64,000 bases of DNA from Ephemerocybe angulata (Eukaryota; Basidiomycota; Agaricomycetes; Agaricales; Psathyrellaceae). Under the pieces are notes generated by a model. It saw only the letters and a list, made by a program, of their open reading frames with translations, was not told the origin of the DNA and ran no database searches. The stretch spans positions 113,926 through 177,925 of the forward strand of contig JAACJK010000178.1 in NCBI GenBank assembly GCA_013368325.1, read 5' to 3'. Shown piece after piece: positions 47,401 through 58,832 of this stretch (position 1 is the stretch's first letter; each line of letters starts with the position of its first letter). Made by a program: the position numbers and the translations under genes.

Positions 47401-50079
47401 CTCGACGAGGCGAACAAGAAGCTCGAGGACGATGACGAGCACATCTCGGAACTCCAGTCCAAGGTGGCTGCGCTCGAACGCGAGCGGGACAAGTTGTACA
47501 AGATGGTTGATGCTGCAGAGCAGAACGAGCCTTCATTCAAGCCTGCGCAGTTTGGCCCGACCGAGGAAGAGATGGAGAATCTGGAGCGCGAGCTGGACGA
47601 TGCAAACAAGGAGATTGGGCGTCTCAATGCCATGCTGAACCAATCTCCCGCGCGGAAAGCGATGGATAAGGTGAAGGATGCGAGGATTGAGATGCTGGAG
47701 CAGGAGAGGGACGAGCTGCTTGAGCGAAACAAGGCGCTTAGGATGACGTATGAGGCTACGACCCCCCGTAAGCTTTCTAACAACAGCATGATCTCTCCTA
47801 TCCACCGGCACGTTCTTTCCATGTCCATTCGCGCACCGCGAACTCCTGGTGCCCCTCTCAGGGATGTAAGTCTCATTCTCCTTGCCAACTCGAAGGCGAT
47901 GATTCTAATCAAGTACTTAGCTGTCGTGGTTAAACAATACGACGAACGACCCCACCGTCTCCCCTCTCATCGCTGAGATCCATCGTCTGCAGCAAGAACT
48001 CGACGTTGCGAACGAAAGTATCGACGATAAGCTCGACAAGCTCGAAGACGCCGGCCTGGGAGTTGTTGGCCTCACGGAGAAGCTCGAAGATGCGCGCTCC
48101 AAGATCTCGCGGCTCGAAGATGAGATCGCCAGGCTGTCGAGGAAAGACGAACGATTCTCGCGGCGTCTGGCAAGGACTCGATGCAGGAAATGCAACGTTA
48201 AGTTTGACATCCAGCATCTTACTGCTGATGATAGGTGCGCCGAACGCTTCCCCCTGAATTTTATTCCTCATTGACTCCCGCTTTTCAGCCATTCCTTCGA
48301 CGCGAGCGACGATGGGCTGCTGTCTGAACCGCCGACACCGCCGACGAGGACGACGGAGGTTCTAAGGGGCCAGCTGCAGACTGCGAATGCCAGCCTCGAG
48401 AAGCTCCGGAGGGAGATGGAGGACCTCCAGGCTAACAATAAACGCCTCAACGTCAAGATCAAGGAGACGAAGGAGGAGAGCAAGAAGGCTATGGAGTCGA
48501 ACCGCACCAAGTCTAACGTTGAGACAGTAAGTATCGTCTTATGCTCAGCTTCTTGCACGTTAGCTGATGAGCATGCGGGGGATGTAGGAGCTTGATAAGG
48601 CCAAGAGGACTATCGCCGATTTGGAGAATGCATTGAGCGAGGAACGATCGAGGCTGAGGTCTATCGCCGTTGAGCAGGAGCGGACGGAGAAAGATAAGAA
48701 GAAGGTGCTGAGCGACTTGCGGAGAGCTGAATCGGTGCGTGGCGTCTCGTCAATTAGTTGGGAATTTGGTGGATTGACCGCGATGTATAGGATATGGATG
48801 AAGTCCGGCAGAGGCTGCAGCAGGTGAAACAGGAAAACCAGGAGTTGGAGAAGGAGTTGCGACGTTCGTATCCTTTCTCGTTCTTGCATACCCCTCGTGT
48901 ACTAATTCACGTGACCTTTTGCAGAGAACTCAACGGCGGAGCAGAAAGCGAAGCTTCTCGAGGTCAAGGTTTCTGAGAACTATGATACCATATCGCAGTT
49001 GCGTCAGGAGCGTACTCATATCAGCAAAGAGCACAAGGATCTGCAGAAGAGGTACTCTGAGCTTTCGGAGACTGTCAGCAAACTGCGCGAGAAACACGCG
49101 ACCCAGTCGACCTCGCACGACACCTGGCGGCACAAGCTTGACCTGCAGGTGCTCGAGATCGATGAGCTTAAGCAGGCGCTGGACAGCCGGTCCTCGCAGC
49201 TACAAAAGGCGCAGCGAGAGAAGGAGCTAATCGCGTCGGAGAACGAGGGCGTTGCGAAGAGCGTTGCGTCGCTCGAGGCGGACCTGCGTCGGGTGCGTCG
49301 GGACGCGGAGGCGTTCGGGCGGGACTTGAAGGCGCTGAGGAGCGAGAAGGAGAAACTCGAAGGGAGGCTGAAGGAGGAGGTGGCGAAGGGGGAGAGGACG
49401 AAGAAGCAGAATGAGACGAAGGTGAGGGTTTTGAATGAGCAGCTGGAGAGTCAGAAGATGAGGGCTGCGAAGGCGCTGCAAGGATGGGAGAATCATGTTT
49501 GTGCTGCGTACGTGTTCCGATCTTTTCTTTTGCGATACGAGAGATACTTACGGACTGTTGGGACGTTTTGTAGGGATGAGAGCCAAGTCTCGGAGCTGAA
49601 GCTGCGGCATAATAAGGAGTGCAAGGGCCTCATGGTTCAGATTCGGTATCTTAAGGCCAAATTCACGCGAGAGTCCTCCTTCAGAGAGGATCTCGTTTAC
49701 CAAAAGGAGTACCTTCTCGTTCTTCTCGCGCAGTTCAAGAAGAGGTTAGCTCTCTCCTTTCCTATATCTCTGGTCTTTCAACTGACACACTTTGTGCTCT
49801 CCCAGTGAACGAACTATCTTTGCAACGATTGCGAAGATTGGGTTCCCTGTTGCACCTGGGACTCCAAGACGCAAGCGCTCGCTGAAGAGCGTGGCGATGA
49901 TTATTGTGTTCCTGAACCGTGTCAAGTAAGTTTTACCTCTTTGTCACCGTAGTAGTACAGTCCGCTGACGAGTATCTAGGCGGGGAAGTGTACAATGGCA
50001 AGAACAACGGACTGCGAGAACTGCCATTTCCGCCGCATTGGACGAAGTGCATCGTAGACGAGCACTGGCGTCTTCATAG
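44481..50079 (+). CDS. PACT-domain microtubule-organising-centre protein (pericentrin/Mto1/ApsB-like)
   Basis: Large coiled-coil scaffold that recruits gamma-tubulin complexes to spindle pole bodies or other microtubule-organising centres. Exon 1 (44481) starts MLETPSRIWRRIEAVQD, followed by Ser/Pro-rich disorder, and SPFDKYRNVALRKTL opens the large exon 2. NVGKLNNYLHGLNRRLQEEN starts hundreds of residues of continuous heptad-rich coiled coil. A short CxxC segment RTRCRKCNVKFDIQHL interrupts it. The C-terminus carries the PACT centrosome-targeting motif: LMVQIRYLKAKFTRESSF, DLVYQKEYLLVLLAQFKK and TIFATIAKIGFPVAPGTP. Small exons follow, the last ending VHRRRALASS with TAG at 50077-50079. About ten exons. 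Assignment to the PACT family is firm; which of Pcp1, Mto1 or ApsB is the ortholog is less certain. Confidence 0.85.
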
Positions 50080-50316
50080 ACCCCCTCCTCCTTTTATATT
50101 TCTCTTTCTCTTTGCATTTCATCTTTCTCCCTTCACTTCTTGCATGGACCGCTTTCCCATCGCTGTCGCGTCGCTCGTGTTTATCTACAGGCATTCAGCA
50201 TCTCCATCGCCCGGTTTCTCCCTGTATTATATGTACTTTAGATTAACCCAATACCTGTATTACTAAACACCCATAATATGGCATCGGGACCACACTTTCC
50301 CTCTACTGGCAGGCGG

Positions 50317-51455
50317 CTACGGATTTGTGCGGTCCTTGGTGACGATCTTCCGGACTGCGTCTTTAGATGTAAGGTACTGCATGCCGCTCCAGATTGTCGT
50401 TGTCGCTACTGTCCACTGCAGACCCTGGAGTGCGAGGCCCATTTCTGGGAGAAGAGGGCTTGCGGTCGTTACGCCCATCAGGACGAGCTGGAGGGCAGTG
50501 TTCACCTGGCGGGGAGAATGGTTGGTTTATGTCAGAGGTTAAGAGAAATGGTTGAAGGGTGGAATGTGGTGGTACGGACCTTGCTGACCATCGTTGGGCG
50601 GACCTCGGCGGAGGGAAGGCCGACGTCCCAGTATCGGGACCATGTTTTCTGTGATTCCGGTCATTATGAAGTCGGATGTGTGGAGAGAGAAGAGAGGCTT
50701 ACTGGAGGAGGGAGGGTGGAGTAGCGGATGAAGAATGCTGAAAGTGTTAGGAGGACGTCTCGGCCCAGGATGACCACGGCCAGCGGCACTTCAAGGGGAT
50801 CAGGAACGCCTCGCGTGGACACGAAAGCTTAATTGACGTACATGGAATCATGCTCTGCATGGTGAGGGTGACGACGAGGGTGGTCATGAGGATCTTGTCT
50901 GCAGCTGGGTCGAGGATGGTGCCCAGCACGGAGCCCATGTTGTATCTCCGGGCTAGGTAGCCGTCTACCTACACCAAGTGGGTACAATTAGCCAAGTTCG
51001 AGGCAATGGAAGAGGGGTGTGGGGCGTACGAGATCTGAGAGGCCTGCGTAGAGGAGAAGGCCGGTTGCGAGCTCGTAGTTGCTGTCCAGGATTGCCCAGC
51101 CGAGCACTGGACATGCGACGATACGGGACACGGTCAACACGTTCGGGATCGTGTAGATGTTCTCCCGTAGCGCGAGCTTCGTCGACGTCGTCGATTCCGG
51201 CTTCATAGAGTCATCTATCCCTTCCTTCCCCTGACCTTTCTGCTGTTTCCAGACCACCGATGCAGAAAACGCGCGAGTGTCTGTTCCTTGGCCGAAAGTA
51301 AACTTGTGAGCTCCGCGGTGCGATTGAAGGCGTCCAGGGGGACCGGATGAAAGGGTGAAAGCTCTGCGGGATGTAAAGAGAAAGTTAAGAGTTTGTCGGC
51401 GGCAGAGGGCGCGGGAGGGGCTAAGTTTGAGGGGGAGGGAGGCGAGATGTTGCAT
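50317..51455 (-). CDS. CRD1: cardiolipin synthase, mitochondrial (CDP-alcohol phosphatidyltransferase)
   Basis: Makes cardiolipin from CDP-diacylglycerol and phosphatidylglycerol in the mitochondrial inner membrane. The N-terminus from ATG 51455 is rich in Arg, Ser and Leu, as in a mitochondrial presequence. ENIYTIPNVLTVSRIVACPV begins the enzyme domain. After an intron, VDGYLARRYNMGSVLGTILD and PAADK give the full catalytic pattern DG-x2-AR-x8-G-x3-D-x3-D. Later exons supply membrane helices: TTLVVTLTMQSMIP, PLAVVILGRDVLLTLSAFF and VLMGVTTASPLLPEMGLAL. The protein ends TKDRTNP at 50317. It is convergent with the PACT gene, with 237 bases between. All catalytic residues are present. Confidence 0.94.
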
Positions 51456-52486
51456 TGGCGCTGACTGACGTCGTGGTTCAAGCCGACCTGTGCACTGCGC
51501 GGCGCGTCTCTTGCGGCGCGCCCGATTTGGATGGTCCGGCCCGCGAGTAGCCAGGGCGCTTAGGGGCGGGATTTGCCTTATTCGGGCTGGCGAGTGCGGA
51601 TGGCGAGGACCATTGGGATTCTGTGGTGGAGGTCTTGTTAGTATAGCAATGAGACTGATGAGTATCCTTGTCTACCATTCCTGGACACTTTTAAGTGGGA
51701 AGGTTTTGAACATCTGAACCCTGCATTTTTCATCCATATAAGGCAACTGATTACCATAAAAGGCTATCTTTGATGCCATCAGTTCCGGTAAAATACTAAA
51801 ACACCGGTCATCTGGAAACTGTCATGGTCACAACTCATACAGGGTGGCTCAAGTTCGGTTCCTCCTTTTGCTTGCAATCGCCGTCGACGCTTTCTTTCTA
51901 ATTGCTGTAAGTGCCTACTTATCTCTCACTTACGCTGTTTTCCAATGTTCTAATTGACGGTATTACTTATCCTATATACCTGTGGGCAGATGGCCGATGC
52001 TTCGCACGGCAGTTATTCCGAGGCATTTTGCCTCCATTGGCTGCAGACGGCCTGCGATATGGCTGATCAGGCCTTTTTCAAACTCAATGCAGCAAGATCA
52101 CTTCGACCCGTCGGACGCCGTAGTAGCGGCGATGGCATCATACTGCTCGACCTAATTAGGCGATCAATGGGCGGCATCACGCAACCGGTGGCCCCAAGGG
52201 AAGTGGATGTGTTATTACCATAGCGCAAGTCATCCACTGGTGGTAGTCGTTGGCTGTCGTGCTACCCGTCGCTGTCCTACCTTAGCTTCCGGACTGTCTA
52301 GATCATGTAGTACCGACGCGGTCACCACATTATGCTTATTGGACACCTGTTCACACGCGTGACGTTAACACTATCGATATAGCTTATATTCGTTTCGAAA
52401 CCTAGCGAATGATGTAAGCGCCTCCCGACAACCCATGCCCTCCCTTATCTGCCTGCGAGTTACGTTAGTATAACGGCGAAGTGAAT
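51456..52486. other. intergenic, start of accessory region
   Basis: About 1 kb between cardiolipin synthase and the first unknown accessory gene. One short plus-strand exon is possible (listed at 51990-52223). A CATATAAGG TATA-like word lies near 51736. No other gene was seen. Confidence 0.45.
51990..52223 (+). CDS. possible small hypothetical gene (exon)
   Basis: The open stretch starts MADASHGSYSEAFCLHWLQ directly after a GT...AG intron signal (gtaagt at about 51907, gggcag at 51989) and ends EVDVLLP with a stop at 52223. The upstream sequence in phase is hydrophobic (FLLLLAIAVDAFFLIA), which could be a signal or membrane segment, but no in-frame ATG was found for it. Evidence is therefore weak; it may be a chance frame. 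Confidence 0.22.
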   Translation: MADASHGSYSEAFCLHWLQTACDMADQAFFKLNAARSLRPVGRRSSGDGIILLDLIRRSMGGITQPVAPREVDVLLP

Positions 52487-53134
52487 TCAGGGCGAAAAAG
52501 TGTGCATTACCATTTGCTCAAGCTCCCTCGCTCCATCCTCCCATCGCAGGCCCCTGAGGTGAGTAGCAACGCGGTAGACCGTCATGATGATCAACTCGAA
52601 GGCTACATTTGAATTGTGCAGATACATCATCGACATGAAATGTCGGCTGACCACCTTCGCGTCGTTCGTGTCCATGAATCCGTGTCCCAGTCCAGCCTCC
52701 GCTGCGGAAATGGCAAGTGTTTGAGCCCAGCGGCGGATGACCACGCCTTCGTACTCCCGGTTGGTTGCGTTCCAGACGTCCCTGGAATTCAGGTATTGGT
52801 CTCTTAACGCGTTGTACACCCGTACGGTGTGCTCCTTGAGATCTTCTGGGTACATGGCCCGGTAGTAGTCGTCCGGTGTCTGTTCGTACTTCGTTGTTCC
52901 GTCAGTCCAGCGAGACGCAGTACACGGTTTTGAAGAGGCTTACCATTACGCTGCGGCTGGATGACTGAGGGTACATAGGGAAAGGACAGTGGGGATGGGA
53001 GGCGAAGCGACGGAAGTTGGGGTAGAGACGCAGGCTGTCTGGCCTTTTATGTCAGAGGATGCCGTGTCAAGTGACCGCACGTTAACCCGAACAAATCGCC
53101 GTTTGGCCTTATAGAATTCTGATTCCAGGTCCAT
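52487..53134 (-). CDS. hypothetical protein D of accessory region
   Basis: Unrecognised protein. The first exon starts at ATG 53134 (MDLESEFYKAKRRFVRVN). A later exon reads YPEDLKEHTVRVYNALRDQY, NATNREYEGVVIRRWAQTLA and MYLHNSNVAFELIIMTVYRV, ending MVMHTFSP at 52487. This second part is helical and has balanced composition typical of a real protein. Exon junctions between 52860 and 53080 are uncertain (a gtaagc donor lies near 52941). It is on the same strand and directly downstream of hypothetical gene C, in a cluster of small unknown genes near a Helitron. No function can be assigned. Confidence 0.5.
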
Positions 53135-53419
53135 GATGTGTACAGGGACCGTTTGGATGGCTCCGACGCTGGTTGCAAGACCCTGTAAATTAGACTTGTC
53201 GCCGGGGGAACCCCCGTTTTATTTTCCGTGTAAACCGAGGGTCCTTTGGGACGTAACTTTAACTGAGCAGGCCACTTTAGGAACTATAGCAAGGTCATCC
53301 GGTACGGTGAGGATAAAATACAGGGAGTGGGTATATACAGTAGGATTGATACGACGTAAAATATGCATTAGATGGTAGTAGAACGAGCTGAACGGCGAAT
53401 GAAAGAGAGGAGCGGGATA

Positions 53420-54215
53420 TCAGAGCGCGATGAGGGCCTCACGGCGTCTGACCGTGGAGTGTGTAGTGGCGATGGGTTGGGCACCGGCGCCATCGTCGTC
53501 GTCTTCGCTTTCATCCTCCGAGCAGCGTTGCTCATGTCCGGCACTCCCTTCGCTGCCTGAGGGCCAATCTTCGTCGTCGCTCTGGTCAAGAGAAGGTCCT
53601 GGTCCGGTCACATCGTCGCTTTCTCTGTACAGTATACCAAACTCTCGTTCTGCGTAGGAGGGTCAGAATAGTTAGTAAGACGACTCGACAATAGAGGTGC
53701 TCGCGCACTACGGCGTACCTATACTGAGGACGCGTGCGTAGTATGCGTCCTCCATCTCGCGCTCCCCCAGAGCATACATACGCGCTCGCACCTCCCCCAC
53801 CATGTCCCTAGACTCCTTCCAACGACGTAGTGCCAGGCAGTACTTTATCTCTGCCGCTTCGCTCTCCTCCTGGACCCTATGAATATATCCGTCGCTGCTT
53901 CCTTCGAGGATATGTGCGGTGACCAATGCCCGGGACATCTTGGCCAGTAGGTCCAGCTCTGCCCGGCGCTCGTTCTCACTGGCCTCCTCTTGACGGTCGG
54001 CAGCCTTCGCCAATATACTGGTATTTCGGCGGTGAAGTACAAGGACAAGGGAGCCTATGTGCACTATCGGTAGTTGCTCGAGGTATTCCAGTGGATTCTG
54101 TGAACATAGGTGGGCATCGTGAGCATGCGCGCGAACATATGCAATGCGCGATTGCACGACTCACAGCTGGGGGGAACCGGCGGCTGGGGCGGGAGGGCGA
54201 GTAGCTGCGCGACAT
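53420..54215 (-). CDS. hypothetical protein C of accessory region
   Basis: Unrecognised protein of 219 residues from exons 54215-54165, 54097-53719 and 53649-53420, all with good GT...AG signals and matching phase. The N-terminus is basic and Ser/Pro-rich (MSRSYSPSRPSRRFPPA). The middle is a long, charged, probably coiled helix (LAKAADRQEEASENERRAEL, then EESEAAEIKYCLALRRWKES). The C-terminus is acidic (SDDEDWPSGSEGSAGHEQ, SEDESEDDDDGAG) and ends REALIAL. A TATA-like element (54280-54286, minus) lies 65 bases before the start. It is divergent from gene A. Function unknown. Confidence 0.6.
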
Positions 54216-54279
54216 TGTGGACAGACGGGGGAGAGAATTTGTGGAGGGACTGACCGTTTGGGGAGGGTCCTGTCACAGT

Positions 54280-54286
54280 CTTATAT
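54280..54286 (-). promoter_or_regulatory. TATA-like element of gene C
   Basis: ATATAAG on the minus strand, 65 bases upstream of the ATG at 54215. Position and sequence fit a core promoter. Confidence 0.5.
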
Positions 54287-55058
54287 GGGGCCGTGGGTGG
54301 ACCAAACAAACATCATTTCGGGTGCCGGTGTACGGGCATATATAATTTAATAGTCTTCAAATATACATTATGTTGTAGATATTTTGTTACAGACATCAGA
54401 TAGCGAGGGACGTGAACGCTACCCTTTTCTACGGCGGCTCAGAACGTGAGGCCCTAAGACGATACCCTCCGTACATGATGGCCGAGAGGGGTGCGCAACC
54501 CTGCGTAGGAGGCGAAATACAACGCTAATCCTACGTCTGCTCTGTCGTCTGTAGCGCGAAGGCCTTTAGGATTGCAAGGAGCACTTAATTCACCGTCCAC
54601 ATATCTCATCCGTCTCGAAAGGTCCATGGACACGCAGGCATCTCCACGGACCCCCATCAGATCGGGTTAGCGGGCACTAGACGGGGTTATACAGGTCTGA
54701 TGTCTTACTCCCGCGTCTCCGACGTTGTCGAATAGACTTTGGACGGTATGATTATGACATTGGAATCAGAGGTATGGTTCAGGGTGACTGGGTCCCAAAC
54801 GACTGGCCTGATGTCAGGTCGCAAAGTTCGCGTAGCCTAAACACAAGTTCCACTGCGCCGAAACACCGAGCTTAATGGCGTCCACCGGTTGAATACTCAG
54901 TTGGTATTCGTCTGCCTCTACGTTCCGGTGCGACGAAGGAGAGTGAAATGGCAAGCCCAAGGAGAGGAGAGCACCACCTGAAGTATGCCAGTGCGTGGGG
55001 AATCATTGATAATTGATATCAGATCATTATTGATCCTCAGAAACATTGTTGGGAACTT

Positions 55059-55065
55059 TATATAA
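55059..55065 (+). promoter_or_regulatory. TATA box of gene A
   Basis: TATATAA, 65-70 bases upstream of the ATG at 55130. This is a strong match to the core promoter consensus. Confidence 0.6.
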
Positions 55066-55129
55066 GGAAGGTATGCCGGCGGGCCCTCTCCTGACATAAC
55101 CACATCGATCCACCCCGTTTCGAGGCGCT

Positions 55130-55867
55130 ATGGTATCACCTCAGCACAAGGTATACGACAAGGATGTCGAGCTATGCGTAGCAGCGGCCAGATCTGCTTC
55201 CAGGGTGAGCCGTGGTATCTCAGCGTCAGGCGTGCCGCCTAACCCTGAAGTTCCCTTTCTTAGGACGAGCGATGGCCCATGGTGAAGTGTGCATTCTTCG
55301 GGACCAGGTGCACGAAGCCCTTCATTGTTCCAGCGGCCGTGCAATGTGCCTCCATAGACAGTGGGAGGGGGATGGACGTAATGTTCCGGTCATACGTGAA
55401 TGCCCTGACCCCGCGGTCTTCATTGGTGTTCAACCTCGACCACTACATGATCGAGGTGAATCGGTACCCAACCCATAGCGTCGTCGAAGGTCCATGGCGT
55501 TTCACTGTCTTTACGTCCAGCAACGTAAGTCCACCTACCGTCACCCGACTAGTGGCTGAACTGATGCCCTATTGCGAAGCCCCACGACGCCGAGAACCAG
55601 CTCATCCAGAAGCTGCACGGCGCGGCAAACCTCCACATCCTCGGGTCTGTCCTTGTCGTGAAGAGCAACCACATGGATGTGGTGCATCCGGTCTGCGAAG
55701 CCGACATGGTGCTCATTGAGACCATGCTTGTAGAGTGGGTTTATTCGCTTATCGTACATCAGATCTCGTTCTGTCACTGATATTATCCCAGGACCCTCAG
55801 TACGCGATACCGACAGATCATGTTCATGTCTGCGTCCCTGGCCGCGGAGCTCGCCTCCAATTTTTGA
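55130..55867 (+). CDS. hypothetical protein A, duplicated accessory gene
   Basis: Unrecognised protein of 188 residues from exons 55130-55204, 55264-55524, 55580-55734 and 55792-55867; all junctions are in phase with clear donors, acceptors and a branch-like CACTGAT. Segments: YDKDVELCVAAARSASR; WPMVKCAFFGTRCTKPFIV; MDVMFRSYVNALTPRSSLVF; NLHILGSVLVVKSNHMDVV; RYRQIMFMSASLAAELASNF at the C-terminus. It looks like a compact mixed alpha/beta protein with no signal peptide or membrane helix. It is 175 bases upstream of gene B on the same strand. A diverged relative, A', lies on the other strand at 58833-59552 with the same exon order. No family is known to me. Confidence 0.62.
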
Positions 55868-55984
55868 AGCGCGTGGTACTGCCGGCTTTGGGGGGCCTGT
55901 GCTCTTAGCGCGACGGCAAATATTCCTATAAATTCGAGTTTCCGAGCATCGTTGTACCCCCAACATTTTACTAGCCATAATAAT

Positions 55985-56040
55985 CTCTCTACCTCACACT
56001 CCTTTACTCTCTCTACTACCTCACACTCGTTTACTCTATC
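55985..56040 (+). repeat. short tandem repeat in leader of gene B
   Basis: Two imperfect copies of a motif of about 25 bases, with core ACCTCACACTC followed by TTTACTCT, lie immediately before the ATG of gene B. They are probably transcribed as part of the 5' leader, since a TATAAAT lies at 55927-55933. Confidence 0.6.
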
Positions 56041-56041
56041 T

Positions 56042-57288
56042 ATGAACTCCTTGCTCTCTCCCTTCAATTCGCCTGTTGCGTCCGATACGACGTCGACTCC
56101 TCCCTCCTCTCCCATATCCACTCCACCCGCCCTTCTGCCCGCATTGGTCACCCCTCGCACACCTAAGAATAGGCGCAGCCCGCTAGTCAAGACGCCCACC
56201 AGGTCCTCAGCTCGCTTGCCCATAAAGAAGACGCGATATCCTAGTTTCCCTCCTCAAGACTATCTTACCCCCCTTTTCCGCCTCAAACTCGCTAACAGGG
56301 CCGGGTCCTTTCGCTTCACCGACGCCGAGGTAGTATTCCGCACCCCGGAGCTCGCCGCTATCATTCTGTCCTACTGCGACTGGCACACTATCCAGAACGT
56401 GTCTCGCACTTCCTTCTATGGGCGAAGCGTCGCGCAGAGGGCCACGAAGGAGGCGATTCGGGCCGTCCTACTCCAGTTCGTGGTGTACGATGACTTCGGG
56501 AGCTTCATGACGATGTTAGAGGAGACGGGGGCTGGAATTGGGGGCTCTGTTGCCCGTCGTATATTGGCGACCAACTCAGCCATGATGCAGGATGCGATTG
56601 AGTATCGAGACGACCGCTATCTGCGCTCGGGCGACCTCAACATTATCGTGCCTCGCGGGCAATCGAAAGCGGTAATCCAGTGGTTCACGGATCGGCAATA
56701 CGACCATTGGACGAAGACGAAGCCCGCACGCGCCTATCAGTCTTCCGTACTAAGCTTCACCAGCGCAACCAGGAGCGCCAGAGTCGGCATGAAGGTGAGT
56801 TTCGATATTCATAGCCCATAGTCCCAGACTAATCGAAGGTACAGACGTCCAGACTCACCATTAGTGAGAGCGTCGGGAACATCATGCAAGTTACGCTCGC
56901 ATCTACCTTGACCTGCCAAACCAACCTTATCACATCGACTCGCGTGTATGCAGCCTACCCTACGCTGATCAGCGATCGCAGCGCGCTACGAACGGACATC
57001 TCCAATGCTATCGCACCCCGCCGCATCAGACCACCGTACGTGCTCGAAATCTCCAACGCGCGGTGGACTGGTCCATGCGGAATCCATTGTCCGTCCCTCA
57101 TCCGCAAGACCGTCGGCGACAAGGGAATCGCATCATTCTACTGGAACCCTAACTTCCTGATCCCCGCCTCCCGGTACAAAGACACCGACTCCCTCCTCGC
57201 CCAATCTGTTTTGCAGTGGCGCTTCTCGAAGCGGTGTGTCAATCCCAAGTGCGGGCGCTTCTCGGCCGTCAAGGGCCGTATCTTCTAG
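56042..57288 (+). CDS. hypothetical protein B, F-box-like N-terminus and C-terminal cysteine motif
   Basis: Unrecognised 398-residue protein from exons 56042-56794 and 56845-57288. After a Pro/Ser-rich leader it has a helical F-box-like stretch (RTPELAAIILSYCDWHTIQN), then GGSVARRILATNSAMM and SGDLNIIVPRGQSKAVIQWF. DLNI followed by a helix faintly recalls nucleotidyltransferase-like folds, but this is weak. The C-terminal part has PPYVLEISNARWTGPCGIHC and CPSLIRK, and near the end RCVNPKCGRFSAVKG. The cysteines (PCGIxCP, RCxNPxC) could bind a metal. The same motifs in the same order occur in gene B' at 57773-58748. The in-frame ATG at 55952 is not preferred because it lies in repeated leader sequence. 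Confidence 0.6.
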
Positions 57289-57772
57289 GCGCTCGCGGGT
57301 ATACCTCCACTTGACTCCTCACCCCTCTCTGACGCTGTTCAGCTGCACTTGAACATCGCCGACATACCCAGCCTTCATTGTTCGACCTACCCTTTAATTC
57401 ATCGTTAATACCACGCCATTACGGACTCTTCATTTTTAATGTCTTCCATCTTCCACGGTTCGCCGGTCCTTCTACGAAACGGTCATCCTCACTCGCCACC
57501 TTTACTCTTGCGCCGATCCTTATAACTTTAGTCGTTTTACTTCCATCGTTCGTCGGCCCATCTGCGCCAACCTCACACTCCCTGGTTTCCCATCTCCTTC
57601 TGCTATACCATCTTACATATAACGTATTCGTCCCTGTACCCTCTGCCTCAACAGCTCATATACCTACAGCCTTTACGTTTTCGCCTCCTTCCTCAATCAC
57701 GAGCAATCGTCATAGTTCATAGTACTGAATAAATCACCACTTGTTGTTTTGCGTAGTACGGTGCGACATGGA
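57289..57772. other. convergent 3' region between genes B and B'
   Basis: About 480 bases, strongly pyrimidine-rich, between the tail-to-tail genes B and B'. This is the centre of the inverted gene arrangement. A hydrophobic plus-strand frame (57378-57722) is attributed to the base bias. Confidence 0.55.
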
Positions 57773-58748
57773 TTACGGATTGAGATACACACTGCGTGCC
57801 TCGAAGAGCTGCATGTTGGGGCACAACGGATTGTGGCAACGACTACTCACCCTCCAAGTCAACGGTTCTGACGAGCAAAACGCTTCACCTGCGGCAGGCA
57901 TCCGTCTCCAGTAGGAATCCTGCGGCGCCTGGGGATGTGAATAAGACCACGCGTAGATGGCCGCCCCTCCGTCTTTTACGCTCTTCCTCCATGTCGTCGG
58001 GCAGTATATCCCACATGGCTTTGTCCAGTGTGAGTTGGTATCAAACACGGTGAAAGTCTGTGCTCCGGTACGTTCGCCTCCGGCCTGGCCTTCGAGTATC
58101 AGACTCTCGTTCGCGAAGGTCGTTCGCGGATAGAAGACGATCAGCGATCCAGGGATTATCGCGTTCATCTGCGCGGTGAACGGCGAACCGAGAACAACGC
58201 TGAGAGATTTTGTGTTGCTTGCATAGAGCATGATGCATCGAGTCTAAGGTTGAGCGGGTCGGTATCGACAACGCGTAGGTAAAAAGTGCGCGTACTTCAC
58301 CATTAACCACCTGCTCAAACTTCTCGACGAGGTCCACGTAGGGGGATGTCTTCTCGGACGGGGGCAACGTTATAGAGTCGTAACCCAGGCTGTGGAAGAA
58401 CGAGCGCATAGGATCTTCCAGGCACAGGCCTGTTACGACGTCCAGGTTGGCCGGCTGACGGGTTGGGTGGATGGACGAGTTGACGTGCAGCACTGATCGC
58501 ACCACAGATCCTATGACCGCCCCCTCGCATTCGTACAGGCGATCGAAGAACTCTTCGCAGCGGGGAAGAGGCACGAAGTCCGCGAGCGCGTCAAAGACGC
58601 GACGCCGCAACTCCTCCTGGATTGCATGTCGACCGTCTTCGCACAGCTGAGGCGCTTGGTGAAGCCGACTGGTGGGCAAATGCGATACGACTTCGAGGCG
58701 CACATCCGCCGGCAAAGTCGGAGAAGGGGTAGGTAGAACTGAGGACAT
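57773..58748 (-). CDS. hypothetical protein B', diverged relative of protein B
   Basis: Unrecognised 307-residue protein from exons 58748-58296 and 58243-57773. The N-terminus (LPADVRLEVVSHLPTSRLHQ) resembles an F-box. The order of motifs matches protein B: GSVVRSVLHVNSS with NLDVVTGLCLEDPMRSFF (compare DLNIIVPRG), TAQMNAIIPGSLIVFYPRTT, HWTKPCGIYCPTTWRKSV and RVSSRCHNPLCPNM. The shared PCGIxCP and RCxNPxC cysteine patterns and the shared intron position between the two halves show common descent, though overall identity is low. Gene A' lies 85 bases upstream on the same strand. Confidence 0.6.
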
Positions 58749-58832
58749 ATTTCTTGGCGATATGGAAAAGACAAGGTGCGGTACGCTACGCCCAACTGGA
58801 TCCCCACCCGCTTCCGACGCTATCAGGACTGA

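Larger units (their letters stand above)
54216..55129. promoter_or_regulatory. divergent promoter region between genes C and A
   Basis: About 900 bases with TATA-like elements facing both ways (54280-54286 minus, 55059-55065 plus). An A/T-rich, partly self-complementary stretch lies at about 54996-55035. No coding region is supported. Confidence 0.5.

Noticed and set aside
45240..47912. Many long minus-strand frames opposite the PACT-domain gene
   Set aside because: They mirror the codon bias of the coiled-coil gene (Glu/Lys codons read in reverse as Leu/Ser/Phe) and have no independent support.
57378..57722. Hydrophobic plus-strand frame between genes B and B'
   Set aside because: It lies in a T/C-rich 3' region where hydrophobic frames arise by composition; there are no splice or promoter signals.
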